Below the pieces are notes generated by a model that saw only the letters and a program-made list of their open reading frames with translations, had not been told where the DNA came from and ran no database searches. A stretch of DNA of 64,000 nt, from the NCBI GenBank assembly GCA_947044405.1, contig CAMRHE010001084.1, positions 165,868-229,867 on the forward strand, in the 5' to 3' direction. A program made the position numbers and the translations under genes. This document shows positions 47,607 to 58,787 of the stretch, piece after piece. The DNA is from Leptodactylus fallax (Eukaryota > Chordata > Amphibia > Anura > Leptodactylidae). Within the stretch, counting starts at the first letter, position 1; each line of letters begins with the position of its first letter.

Positions 47607-49430
47607 CAGTGGCGTAGCTATATGTGTTGCAGCATTCGCATTTCCAACTAGGCCCTGCTCAGTGCAGTACTGCTGTCTCTACTAATGAGTTCTATAACTG
47701 ATGTCTTGCTACAAAGAGCTGAAGCTGCACGTGACAGCATATGCATCTTCTATTCACTTCTTGACTTTTCTGTCTCCTACTCTCTGGTGTTGCTGGTTCT
47801 TGAAGTAGGAAATGGGAGGAAATGCACACACTGCCACATGCAGGGTCAGCGTTAGGGGCTGTAGTCAGGCCCGTCCATGTCAGGCCCGGCCATATCAATA
47901 ACAGAAAGGGACCCAGTGTCATGTGCTGCAGGGCCCCTTTCCGAGGTGAGTAAAAATAACAAACATTTTTACTCACCTGTCCTTGGCGTCCAACATCCTG
48001 GCGTTCCGGACATCGCTGAGGCCTGGCCTCAGCCTCCACGTGGGGCGTGCTGACAACATGCCTCACGTAACTGCTGAGGCCCAATCACAGGCCTCAGCGG
48101 TGACATCCACAACGCGTGACATCAGCTGCAGAGAAGAGGAAGTCTGCACCGGCGGGGATAGCAGCTCAGCGTGAGGAAGCCCAGGAGAGGTAAGGGAAGT
48201 TAAGTATAACTGTTTGCTATTTTCCCTCAGCTCCCCTGGGCCTCTGATTATTATAATCTTGGGTCTGAAGAGATAGCATATTATACTGTGTGGGGCCACT
48301 GTGGAGCATTATACTGGGGAGCGGGCCCTCTGGAGAGCATGTCATATTCTGTAGCGCATTATAATGGGGGGAGGGCTCTAGAGAGCATGTTATATTCTGT
48401 GGGGCCACTTTGGAGCATTATACTTGGGGGCCCCTTTGGAGAGCATATTATACTGTGTGGGGCCACCGTGGAGCACTATACTAGGAGAGGGGCCCTCTGG
48501 AGGGCATAGTATACTGTTTTGGGCCACTGTTGAGCATTATACTGGGGAAACTCTCTGGGCAGTATATTATACTGTGTGGAGGCCATTCTGGAGCATGTTA
48601 TACTGTGTGGGGTCACTGTGGAGCATTATTCTGGAGGGGCCATCTGCAGAGCATATTATATTGCGTGGCGCCACTGTGGGGCATTATTCGGGGGAGGACT
48701 AAGGAGCATTATACTAGAGGGCCCTCTGGGGAGCATAATATATTGTGTAGGGCCACTGTGGAGCAAAATACTGGGAGGGGCACTGTGGAGCATTATACTA
48801 GCGGCGACCCTCTGAGGAGCATATTATACTAAGGACCACTGTGGAGCTTTATACTGGGGGAAAGGGGCAGTGTGGGGAGTCTGTTATACTGTGTGGGGCC
48901 ACTGTGGAGTGTATTATATTGTGTGGGGCTTCTCGGGAGCATATTATACTCTGTGGGGCCACTGTAGAGAATTATACTGGGGGGACTGGGGGAGCATATT
49001 ATACTGTGGGTGACCACTGTGGAGTATTATACTGGGGGATCCCCTCTGGGGAGTATGTTGGCCATTGTGGAGCATGTTATACTGTGTTAGGCCACTGTGG
49101 AGCATTATACTGGGGGGCACTGTGGGGTGCATATTATACTGTATGGAGCATATTATATTGTGTGGGGCTGCTGGGGAGCATATTGTACTGTCTGGGGCCA
49201 CTAAGGGGTAGTATACTGTGTGGGCCACTATGAAGTATTATACTATGTGGAGCTTTATATACCATGTGGGGCCACTATGGGGGGCTCAGGGGAGCATTTT
49301 ATACTGTGTGGGACCACTGTGGAGCATTATATACCATGTAGGGAAACTGTGGAGGGCTCAGGAGAGCATTTTATACTGTGCAGCATTATATACCATGTGG
49401 AACATTATACTGTGGGGGGGGCTCAAAATT
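47607..49430. mobile_element. hAT-like element, left end plus tandem array; right end not found
   Basis: CAGTGGCGTAGCTA at 47607 matches the terminal sequence of the hAT element at 1144 (CAGAGGCGTAGCTA). The preceding 8 bases are CATGAAAC. I found no matching right end followed by the same 8 bases, so the element is either truncated or diverged. The interior contains the GGGGCCACT-type array described next. Confidence 0.45.
48270..49430. repeat. Degenerate GGGGCCACTGTGGAGCAT tandem array
   Basis: Over 1.1 kb, blocks such as tatactgtgtggggccactg and tggagcattatactggggg alternate with variable spacing. Every frame is open in places, giving repetitive reading frames with no protein meaning. The unit core is nearly the same as the clean minisatellite at 57466-58349. 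Confidence 0.8.
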
Positions 49431-50149
49431 CCTGCTGGGAGCCCTGTGTGCTATGTCTGTATCAAAGCTCCCTCACTATAATCTTCACATACGTGTAGTG
49501 CTCCATGGCCATGTCATTCTCCATACAGTACTGTGCATGAACTGGCCATGGAGTTATTGGGGCCTGCACAGTACTATAGGGGCTGACTATACTGGGAACA
49601 TACTCAGTAACACCAGATAATCAGCACATATGTAAGACTTCAGTAAAGGAGCCGTGGTGTAGGCTATTAGCAGGAAGCTGTTGTGTGGAGCACCAGAACA
49701 AGTTCCTCTGGTGGGCCTAAGGCTCTTCAATCCAATACTGTATAACGGAAAACTATTATATATCTCCTATGTGGGAGGGGCACTATCCTCTGTGTGGGGA
49801 AGTACTATGTGTGTATGGGGCACTATTTTCTATGGGGGCACAATTGGCTATGTGGTTGGGGAACAATGGGTTACTATTGCCTGTGTGGGGCAGTACTGCC
49901 TATGTGGGGTGCACTATTCCCTTGTGGAATAGTACTACTACCTTGCAGGGGTTCAAGGATGGCACTTTATTTTCTGGGGGCACTGTTACCTTGTGGGGGC
50001 TTAAAAGGATCCCTATCTGTTAGTGCTGCATCAATGAGTTTCTGAAGAGATTTAGTGATGCATTCAAAATATAGAAGCAAATGCAGCCACCATAAAAGAA
50101 GTTGTCAAAGGGGATGGGTCCCAAACTGAACTTTCATACTTGGCGAGTG
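49431..50149. repeat. Diffuse continuation of the G-rich repeat
   Basis: From 49740 to 50010, blocks such as tatgtggggtgcactattcc and gggggcactgttaccttgtg look like diverged relatives of the preceding array with a longer, irregular period. No coding meaning. Confidence 0.45.
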
Positions 50150-51140
50150 CTTGCTGCATTATATTGCAAGCACCAATCGCAAACAGTCACAATTGGTGCT
50201 TCCGCTATTTGCTGCTGCTAACCCTTTAAGTGCTTCATTCAATTGCGATTGAGGCATCTGAATGGCAGTAATGTGCTGGAACCAACATACTGGTCCCAAT
50301 CATTACCCATGGAACGTCATTAGGAGGCAGCTATTGGTTTCTGTGATGGCGGGAGCCTATTGAAAGCTCCCAGGCCTGTCATTAATGAGCTCCTATTACA
50401 CACTGCCATAGGTAATGTGTAATAGAAGTGAATGGATTTTATACTGAAATACAACCCTAGGGGTTCTAATAAAGAAAGCATAAATATACTAAAAAAAAGT
50501 TTTAAACTATGAAACAATAAAAAATATACAAATCTTTCTATCATCCTCCTTTCCCTAACTTACATATAAAAATAAACAAATAAATACATAAACAAATTAG
50601 GCATACTCATATCTGAAAATTCCCAAGCTACAAGCATATAAAAATACCTATCCTATGCAGTAAATTCCTTAGTAATCAATGTTATACATTCCCCAAAAAT
50701 GTATGAATAGAAACTACAACTTACCCCTCTAAAAAACCCTTACACCTCACTGTACATGGAAATCTAAAAAACGTACAAGTATCACAATAAAGTGACAAAG
50801 AAATTAAAAAATTTTTGAGTTTGGAATTTTTGTAAAGGTATTAAAACATAACAAAAACGATAAATTTGGCATGGCTGGGATTGTAAAGACATGCAGAATG
50901 CAGGTATTGTCATTTTGCAGTAAGGTAAAGGTTGAAAAAATGTCCTAAATCTGATCAGCTTTCCAGTACATTGTCCGTAATATTAAATGGTGCCATTCTA
51001 AAGTATTTCTCCCACAAAAAATTAGGCCCTCGTATAAATTTGTGGACAGCAAAATAAAAAAAGTTATGGCTTTTGGAAGATGGGGAGGAAAATGCCAAAA
51101 TGCCAAAAATGGAAAATCCCTACGTCCTTCGGGGTTAATC
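50150..51140. repeat. Dispersed amphibian-type repeat
   Basis: A roughly 1-kb block containing ctaaccctttaagtgcttca, gggagcctattgaaagctcc, aataaagtgacaaagaaatt, a tract of aaaaagttatggcttttgga and an end tccttcggggttaat. I recognise the layout as a common frog interspersed repeat. The superfamily is unknown to me. Confidence 0.45.
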
Positions 51141-51623
51141 AAGAACAGTTTTATCAGTTTAATAAGACTAGAATAAATATGTACACACAATTTTAATTTC
51201 ACATTGGAGTAAGCCTCACACCAGGAAATGACATGGTCACTTTTTCTTAGTGATATATTTTATTATAGAAGATTTTTTTATGCAAGAAACCATAATCTGT
51301 GAGTGATTTCATTTCCATTCATCAGTTTTATTGGATTGCAGCGTGACCCTATAATGACTTATTTAATCAGTTTCAGCGAGATGCTTTATGTAATGAAACG
51401 GTGCATGGAACCTCAAATTTAAATTACATAAGTGTATGTAAAATTCCCAGATTCACCTAGATTCCAACAGGGCCTGTCTGCCAGCCACTACATCAATGAA
51501 ATTAGATAATGACACATAGAAATTTACAGCTAGATTGATTAGATGAACATTTTCCTTTTAAGCATTTTCAATATATATTTATTTTATTATTTAATGGATA
51601 TTATAGTAGAAAGGTTAACTTAC

Positions 51624-51762
51624 TTAGGATGTCGAATGTCAGGGAGCGATCTCTCTAGTGCGATATTGTTGCTTACATATATGTTGAATCCATTTTCTCT
51701 ATAAGCTGTGTCATCTTGGTCTAGCTCATTGACAGGATATGGCTTCCCATGTTCACCTTTAC
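51624..51762 (-). CDS. GALNTL6: GALNT-family glycosyltransferase exon (GALNTL6-like), stem-to-catalytic junction
   Basis: This is a 139-bp internal exon too short and spliced to appear as an ATG-started reading frame. On the minus strand, acceptor tcttatag precedes 2 bases plus 45 codons plus 2 bases, then donor gtaagt. The translation includes [13 protein letters not shown], then [20 protein letters not shown], then LPDIRHP. Members of the GALNT10/GALNTL6 branch have this block just before the Cys that opens the catalytic domain. The last codon is completed as Asn by the 17232-17398 exon, whose translation continues [14 protein letters not shown]. Splice sites, phase and family order all agree. 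The segment lies between the luminal stem and the catalytic domain of a type II Golgi membrane protein. Earlier exons are outside the window. Confidence 0.87.
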
Positions 51763-52186
51763 CTATAAGATAAAATGATTTATTATACAATTTATTGGCT
51801 GAACAGTCAATAAGATGTCTATCTTCTATGTGTCTGTATGAACACCTAGTGGCTATATTGTGAATTGCAGCTTTTCAAGGGTGTTGCCAGCATTTCGTAG
51901 CATTCACTTGAACTGGTTTGATGAGGAAATGGAGTCCTTAATAAAATATTTGCTATGATAAGAGTAAGCACATCCTTAAGCTGCTGCCAAAGTTGTCTGG
52001 CAGCAGTTTTGATCGCTCTTCCTAAAAAGAACACATGCACATTTGTCTGAACTCAGTAGGCATGTATATGGGTAAGATGGAGTGAGGAGAGATAGCTGAC
52101 AGCTGGTTAAACAGCTTCAGAATCAAAAATATTTATGTAAATAATCATTTGTTCTCACAGTAGTTGGAATTCTTAGCTGACTGTTG

Positions 52187-52582
52187 TTAAAGGGGTTGTC
52201 CAGTTTCAGACCACTATTGAGAGACAAATGTTATTGCTTTTATAATGAAAGTTATACAATTTTCCAATATACTTTATATATCCATTCCTCACTGTTTTCT
52301 AGATCTCTGCTTACTTTCAGTGGATAAAAATCAGTACATGGTCATGTGATTTCCAGTCCATGGTCATGTGATGGGCACACAGGTGAGTTATAGTCACAGC
52401 ATAGTAGTCAGACATCTGCCTGGTAACGAGCTGTGCACCTGTGTGTCCATGACATGACCATGGGCCGTATATCACATGACCAAGGACTGATTTTTATCCA
52501 CTGAAAGAGGATAAAACTTTCCATTATACAAGCATTAACATTTGTCTCTTAGTATTGGTCTTAAACTGGACAACCCCTTTAA
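52187..52582. mobile_element. T2/Kolobok-type MITE with TTAA ends
   Basis: It begins TTAAAGGGGTTGTCCAGTTT and ends AAACTGGACAACCCCTTTAA, a perfect terminal inverted repeat bounded by TTAA on each side. Further inverted blocks (gagacaaatgttattgcttt / aagcattaacatttgtctc, and tccatggtcatgtgatgggc / catgaccatgggccg) make it a long foldback. TTAAAGG ends are the hallmark of T2-family MITEs described in Xenopus. Confidence 0.8.
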
Positions 52583-54439
52583 ATAGTGCAATTTTAATAA
52601 TACATTTGAAAATAATTTTCCAATAACTCCAATCTAATTAATTCCATTCTTTAGATAATGGATCACCATGAATATTTTCACTATTTTACATAACAACCAC
52701 TATATATTTAAGTGTTGGGAAAAAGAAAGAGTTAATGTATAGAGAATCCAAGACTATAACTGCTCCTGTGTGAAGCCAAGATATAACTCCAACTAATATA
52801 ACTGTGTGTTTTATTGAGAGGGATGAATGCCTGATATTAACCTTACCTGAATTCAGACAGTTCTTACAGATAGAGCAATTTTAATCATAAAATATTATAT
52901 ATAAAAAAGCAAACATAAAGGAAAAGTATTTGCTTTGCTAAAGTGCTATAATTCTTGTCAGTGATTATCACTACTATTGTTCTCAGACCAAAATGCTCCT
53001 GATACGATGAAAAGCCTATTTAACGTACAAAGGATGATAATATTACTTTTTAGTCTAATTAACTTTATGTCTATGAGGAATGACACACTACAGGGCCATG
53101 CACAATATACTCTGATTAAAAAAAGAAAGACACAGATTCTGTCTATTTTCTTTGTTGCATCCATTTTAGGCAGGGAGACAGCTGACTGTAATGTTCATCA
53201 ATAGGATTAGTCATTGTTAAATCCTTGAAATGTTTATCCTGCTGATCCCTACTTTATTTGATATATCCCCAGTTATGAAAGCCTTCAGACATATAGAATA
53301 TACTGTACACAACACAATGTGAATGACATTTTTATAAACCATACTTTTATAACCTTTATATTTAAGGTGTACTTTTCTAAAATAAAATTATCACTATATT
53401 TTTGGAAATTTTCTTGTCTAGCTATGAAGTACAAGTGAATGGGTCACCTTCCTTTCACTGAGTTTTGGCTCTTTGGGAGTAGCTTATCAGGCATAGTAAC
53501 ATCACGCTGGTTTTGCTTGGACAGAGATAGTCTGCATGAAAGATATCCCTTAATAAGGAAAATTAATGCAAGTTATTCATGTTCCAGAATCTTTTACTAT
53601 AAGTTTTTAAGAGGAATTACACTGTTAAAGATTTCAAAATGCTAAAAGGCCAGTTTCCCTGTGTTAAATTGGCTGTGTCGTGTAGTTTTGAGCCATGCAG
53701 TGGTATGCCTGCCAAGTTCAATTTCCCCTACAGACCATAAAATTTAGCTTATTTTGTGAAAGTGAAATAGGGTAAGGCAAACATCTTCTCCTTGCAAATT
53801 GTACTTTGAAGATCTTCAGAGTATTTATTGTCACATTGCAAACCTGCAGCTTATTTCTCTTAATGTATATGGGTACAAGAAAATAAATTGTATGTCTAGT
53901 TAAATGTGTCCATCCTAATTTCAGAGAAGTGAAGTCGTGAACAAATAGGAAAATTAAAAAACGAAGAAAAAAATAAAATAATAAAAAATTGTATGCCAAA
54001 CTAAATCCAAGCATATGGAGCCCTAGATGCTGCAGAATGTCTTTGGGAGGTTAGAGTGGCTAGTGATAAGAAGCAGAAGCAATTGACAATGAGGTCTGTA
54101 AGGAAGGGGAGAATTACCTATAGGTACATGGATGTAACTATCAGGGTAACAAACATAGTAGCTGCTATGGGGTCAACATCTAAATGTTCCCATCTTCATT
54201 CATAAGGTATAGTTAGTGACGACTACTTTCAATGACAAATTGAATTCATCCCCATTTTAAATTTTACTGTTTTGCTCCATGGTTATTCATGCTGTTTACA
54301 TTACATAGATTTACTATTGAAAATGAACCAGAATTCTGGGGCAATTTGTGCCAAAATACTGCTATACATGCTTTACACTACATTTACTAACAGTTTTAGA
54401 TACTTTCTATGCCTTGCTTGACAAGTGTAGAAATGGTAG
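52583..54439. other. AT-rich intronic sequence, nothing recognised
   Basis: A short trace at 54127-54175 (catggatgtaactatcaggg, agtagctgctatggggtc) resembles a decayed left end of the CAGTGGCGTAGCTA hAT family. Otherwise I see no feature. Confidence 0.4.
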
Positions 54440-54498
54440 GAGTGACTCCAAAAAAAGAGAGGTAGGGGACCGCGCTTCACCAAGGTTGCTTTAATAAG

Positions 54499-54552
54499 CT
54501 CTAAAACACAACGCGTTTCGAGGATCAATGGTCCTCTTTATCAAGTGTACAA
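54499..54552 (-). ncRNA. Hammerhead-ribozyme-like motif at the Penelope 3' end
   Basis: On the minus strand the order is cttgataaa, then gagga-N5-tcctc (stem II, five pairs), then cGAAAcgc, then gtt and gtg (a possible 3-bp stem III with one G-U pair), then ttt. This matches the layout of type I hammerheads with a minimal stem III known in Penelope-like elements. The CUGAUGA box is altered (ttgataa) and stem I is not convincing, so this copy is probably inactive. Confidence 0.45.
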
Positions 54553-55059
54553 GAGACTGGTTAAAAAAGGAAATAAACATGAACAAATAAGAATAGAAAA
54601 ACAGATAATGTTCATCAAATAATCAATGTGAAATAAAATAATAATAATAATAATACACATATACAGTACTTATAAATTGATTAAAACTGAGAAAAGTGGC
54701 TATGAATGTGTATCAACCACAATATGAATTATTTAAAGGCTATGTGTAATAAATAAGGCGGACAATAAATTAACAATTAAAATCGTATAAAAAATGAAAA
54801 CAATTAAGAGAAATATTTATAAATGTGGGTAACATTAACAATATTGAGTATAAAGGAATGTTAATAAGTAACAAAGATATGAATAAATATCAAAAGAGAT
54901 ACATACATAGTAACAGAGATACGGAAAATAAATAAATCATGAATTGCCAATGGTAATAGAATCTGGTACTTGGAGATTATTAAAACATGGGTAAAAGTGT
55001 GTGTGAGGAGTTGTGGAGGTTGGTACAAAAAGAAAAAAAAAAAAATATATATATATATA
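54553..55059 (-). other. Penelope-like element 3' UTR, part beyond the Tc1 insertion
   Basis: AT-rich noncoding sequence running to the (TA)n target of the DD38E element. Assigned to the Penelope-like element because of the shared segment with 60571-60602 and the hammerhead-like end at 54.5 kb. Confidence 0.55.
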
Positions 55060-55840
55060 CAGTACAGACCAAAAGTTTGGACACACCTTCTCACTCCAAG
55101 AGTTTTCTGTATTTTCATGACTATAAAAATTGTAGATTCACACTGAAGGCATCAAAACTATGAATTAACACATGTGGAATTATATACTTAACAAAAAAGT
55201 GTGAAACAACTGATAATATGTCTTATATTCTAGGTTCTTCGAAGTAGCCACCTTTTGCTTTGATTACTGCTTTGCACACTTTTGGCATTCTCTTGATGAG
55301 CTTCAAGAGGTAGTCACCTGAAATGGTTTTCACTTCACAGGTGTGCCCTGTCAGGTTTAATAAGTGGGATTTTTTGCCTTATAAATGGGGTTGGGACCAT
55401 CAGTTGTGTTGTTCAGAAGTCAGGTGGATACACAGCTGATAGTCCTTCTGAATGGAGTGTTAGAATTTGTATTATGGCAAGAAAAAAGCAGCTAAGTAAA
55501 GAAAAACGAGTGGCCATCATTTACTTTAACACTAGAAGTCCCAGAAATTTCGAGCTCCCCCTTGAAGTCCTGAAAGAGGGTCAAATGACCCTTAGTCCAA
55601 ACTGACAACTCTGATGGCTCCAATTAGCATTTCCTTTCATTTGTAAATGTGGCCATTGTCTGAGGAATCTGCAGGGGGGAATTGTGTTGATCCACCTCAG
55701 GTCTTGTAAGAGAGTGTAAAGAAAAGAATGTAAGCTGCTCCTGAGTGTCTGCCCACCCCCCAGCTGCATTGTTGTGCTGGGAATATTTGCTAACACCTTA
55801 GCAAATTTGCATGCAGCCTTTTGTGCTGTGGGGGATGTGA

Positions 55841-56719
55841 CTGCTTCTCAAAGTAGTCTGTGACTTGAAATCAAAGTACATCTGTAATGTCCTCCCATAT
55901 CTTGGCAAGGACCCCAGTCGTCCCAGCGGGGAGAGACTGTCCGAAACTGTAGTGATGAGGCTGATGGAATCATTCATGGACAAGGGCAGAACTGTAACCA
56001 CGGACAATTTCTTTACATCATTGTCACTTGCACAACGACTGCTTAGCCGGAAAACCACTATCCTCGGCACAGTCAACAAGAGTCGCCGGGAAATTCCTCA
56101 ATCCGCTAGACAGATGGACCGCACTGAATTCACCACTCAGGTGTTTTCAACCACTGATGCCACACTGACAGTGTATGCATCCAAACGAAAGAAGGCCGTC
56201 TACATTCTCAGCAGCATGCACAGCGTGGTTGAGACTAAGGATACCAACAAAAGGAAGCCAAACACGGTCACACAATACAACCACACAAAGTGCGGTGTGG
56301 ATGTAATGGACCAAATGGTGCGGGAGTACAGCCTGCATGCAGGAACACGGAGATGGCCAGTCGCCGTGTTCTACAACATGATTGACATGGCAGCACTGAA
56401 TGCTCATGTTCTTTATCAGGCATGCACTGGGGTGCAGGAGGGACGGGTGGACTTCCTGGTTGAGCTTGCAAAAGAGTTAGGTGGCTCTCATGTGACTGAA
56501 AAGAAGGCACGCAAGGAGAAACTCCTTCGGCAATAACCTTCCACACCCAGCCCTGGCAAAAGGGCGAAGTGTCAGGTCAACCATCGATGCACGAACAATT
56601 GTGCAACTGAGAGATGTGTTGACTGCTACAAATACACGTGTGGCAAATGTACCAGGGACATACCCAGGCAGTGCCAGGTATGTTCCGACAGTGCAGACAG
56701 ACTGCTGAGTGAGTGCTGA
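55841..56719 (+). pseudogene. piggyBac transposase remnant: catalytic core and Cys-rich domain
   Basis: The frame opens after a TGA at 55838. It reads LLLKVVCDLKSKYICNVLPY, then TTDNFFTSLSLAQRLLSRKT, then YNHTKCGVDVMDQMVREYS. The Asp residues of CD (55862), TTDN (56003) and GVD (56300) are in the positions of the piggyBac catalytic triad. The roughly 250-residue N-terminal part is absent. An in-frame TAA at 56534-56536 follows KKARKEKLLRQ. Beyond it the C-terminal Cys-rich zinc-binding domain that recognises the element ends remains readable (CQVNHRCTNNCATERCVDC and CGKCTRDIPRQCQVC). The product could not be a full transposase. Confidence 0.9.
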
Positions 56720-57007
56720 AATGCTAGTCACACAAGAAGGACATGCCACTCACACACACACACGCAGCCCCCCACAGCAGCCTATTGTAAATATGCGTGG
56801 AATTGTTTTATTCCTTGTATTTTTTTTATTATTTTCATAACAAAAATAAAAAGCATAGAAACAAATAACAGTTGTTCTTTTGTATATTTACATTTTTGTA
56901 TATTTAGATTCAAGTCAATGGGTGCAGAAAAAAAAAAAAAAAAATCACAGCTACTTGCGATATTTTTGTGATTTGTCCCATTGGTCATATAGATCACTCC
57001 TCTGGGA

Positions 57008-57175
57008 TTTTTTCGCACGAAAAAAATCGCACAAAAAAAAAAAATCGCAGGAAAATCGCACCTATGAAAAAAATCGCACGAAAAAAAAATCGCAGGTGTG
57101 CTTGGTGCCATTGAAATACATTGGCAAATCGCAGAAAAAAATTGCATCGCATTGCAATGCGATTTTCGCGCAATT
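57008..57175. repeat. AAATCGCA-rich tract
   Basis: Repeats of tcgcacgaaaaaaatcgca with variable A runs, then attgcatcgcattgcaatgc. Likely part of a short MITE or simple repeat inside the piggyBac element, just before the hAT insertion. Confidence 0.5.
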
Positions 57176-57207
57176 TTTTTTTCGCTAGTGTGCTTGAGGC
57201 CTTAGAC

Positions 57208-58787
57208 CAGGGGTCGGCAACCTATGGCACGCGTGCCACTCTTGGCACGCGAGGCTTATTCCCCTGGCACGGCAGCGGACTCCTCACCCAGCAGTTTCGA
57301 TCGGACCAAACACGGCCGAAACGAAACTGCTATTTTTATACTGTGGGGTCTCTTCAGACCCCCGAGTATAATAAGCGGAGCCCCCGGGGAGATGATCAAA
57401 CATAAAAAACAATGTACTCACTATTCCACGCTCCGCAGCCGCGCTGTACTCTTCGGGCGCTTCTGCCTGCAGGGGCCACTATAGAGCATAATACCGTGTG
57501 CAGGGACCACTATGGGACATATACCGTGTGCAGGGGCCACTACGGGACATATACCGTGTGCAGGGGCCACTATGGGACATATACCGTGTGCAGGGGCCAC
57601 TATGGGACATATACCGTGTGCAGGGGCCACTATGGAGCATAATACCGTGTGCAGGGACCACTATGGGACATATACCGTGTGCAGGGGCCACTATGGAGCA
57701 TAATACCGTGTGCAGGGGCCACTATGGGACATAATACCGTGTGCAGGGACCGCTATGGGACATATACCGTGTGCAGGGGCCACTATGGGACATATACCGT
57801 GTGCAGGGGCCACTGTGGGACATATACCGTGTGCAGGGGCCACTATGGAGCATAATACCGTGTGCAGGGGCCACTATAGAGCATAATACCGTGTGCAGGG
57901 ACCACTATGGGACATATACCGTGTGCAGGGGCCACTATGAAGCATAATATCGTGTGCAGGGGCCACTATAGAGCATAATACCGTGTGCAGGGACCGCTAT
58001 GGGACATATACCGTGTGCAGGGGCCACTATGGAGCATAATACCATGTGCAGGGGCCGCTATGGGACATATACCGTGTGCAGAGTCTGCTATGGGACATAT
58101 ACGGTGTGTAGGGGCCGTTATGGGACATATTGCTGTGTGCAGGGGCCGCTATGGGACAAATACTGTGTGCAGGGACTGCTATGGGACAAATACTGTGTGC
58201 AGGGACTGCTATGGGACAAATACTGTGTGCAGAGGCAGCTATGGGACAAATGCCGTGTGCAGAGGCAGCTATGGGACATATACCATGTTGAAGGGGCCAC
58301 TATGGGATATAATACCGTGTGCAGGGACCACTATGGGACATTATTCTGTATAACGGTGTGTTTTCTATATTAAGGATGTGTTTTTGCGCAGAAAACTCCA
58401 GCTTTGTTTTTTTTTGTGCAAAAATGCACCAGTTTTACATTGAATGAAAAAGTTCCAAATATAGCTGCATCCAGATACATAGTGTGTATTCACCATAAGG
58501 ATGCTGCCATACGGGGCTCCTGGACACAATAAATTTACCACTAATTGGGGGCTGTACATGGACTTTCATTGCTTCTAATCAGAAAGTACAGGAGTGTCCC
58601 AGGAAATAGCAGTAAACGCATGTGTCCTAAAGCATCTGGTGGCAGCACTTCTGTGTTATGGTTTGTGGTATATGACTTTAGTTTAGGGGTTGTCAGACTT
58701 ACAATTATTGACCGGCACTCCGAGTACCTCATCTTTGATTTTTTTATTAAAATCGGCACGCCGAACAAAAAAGGTTGCCTACCCCTG
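57208..58787. mobile_element. Non-autonomous hAT element with 8-bp TSD CCTTAGAC
   Basis: The left end CAGGGGTCGGCAACCTATGG and the right end AAGGTTGCCTACCCCTG are inverted matches. The identical 8-bp duplication CCTTAGAC flanks both sides (57200-57207 and 58788-58795). No transposase is present. The centre is a minisatellite of about 0.88 kb (57466-58349). It sits in the 3' noncoding part of the piggyBac element, so it is the latest transposition in the nest. Confidence 0.93.
57466..58349. repeat. 30-31 bp minisatellite inside the hAT element
   Basis: About 29 tandem copies of a unit built from ggggccactatgggacatat and accgtgtgca. Some units carry gagcataat in place of gacatat. Units in the right third diverge (ggactgctatgggacaaata). 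Frames open through it in several phases are composition artefacts. Its core resembles the array at 48270-49430. Confidence 0.92.

Noticed and set aside
48288..50045. Overlapping reading frames on both strands rich in Cys, Tyr and Gly
   Set aside because: They are translations of the degenerate GGGGCCACT tandem array; no frame is favoured and there are no start or splice signals.
57412..58373. Regular 30-bp repeats that might be taken for a CRISPR array or a repeat protein gene
   Set aside because: The repeats are contiguous with no unique spacers, lie in a vertebrate hAT element, and the open frames in several phases follow from a unit length divisible by three.
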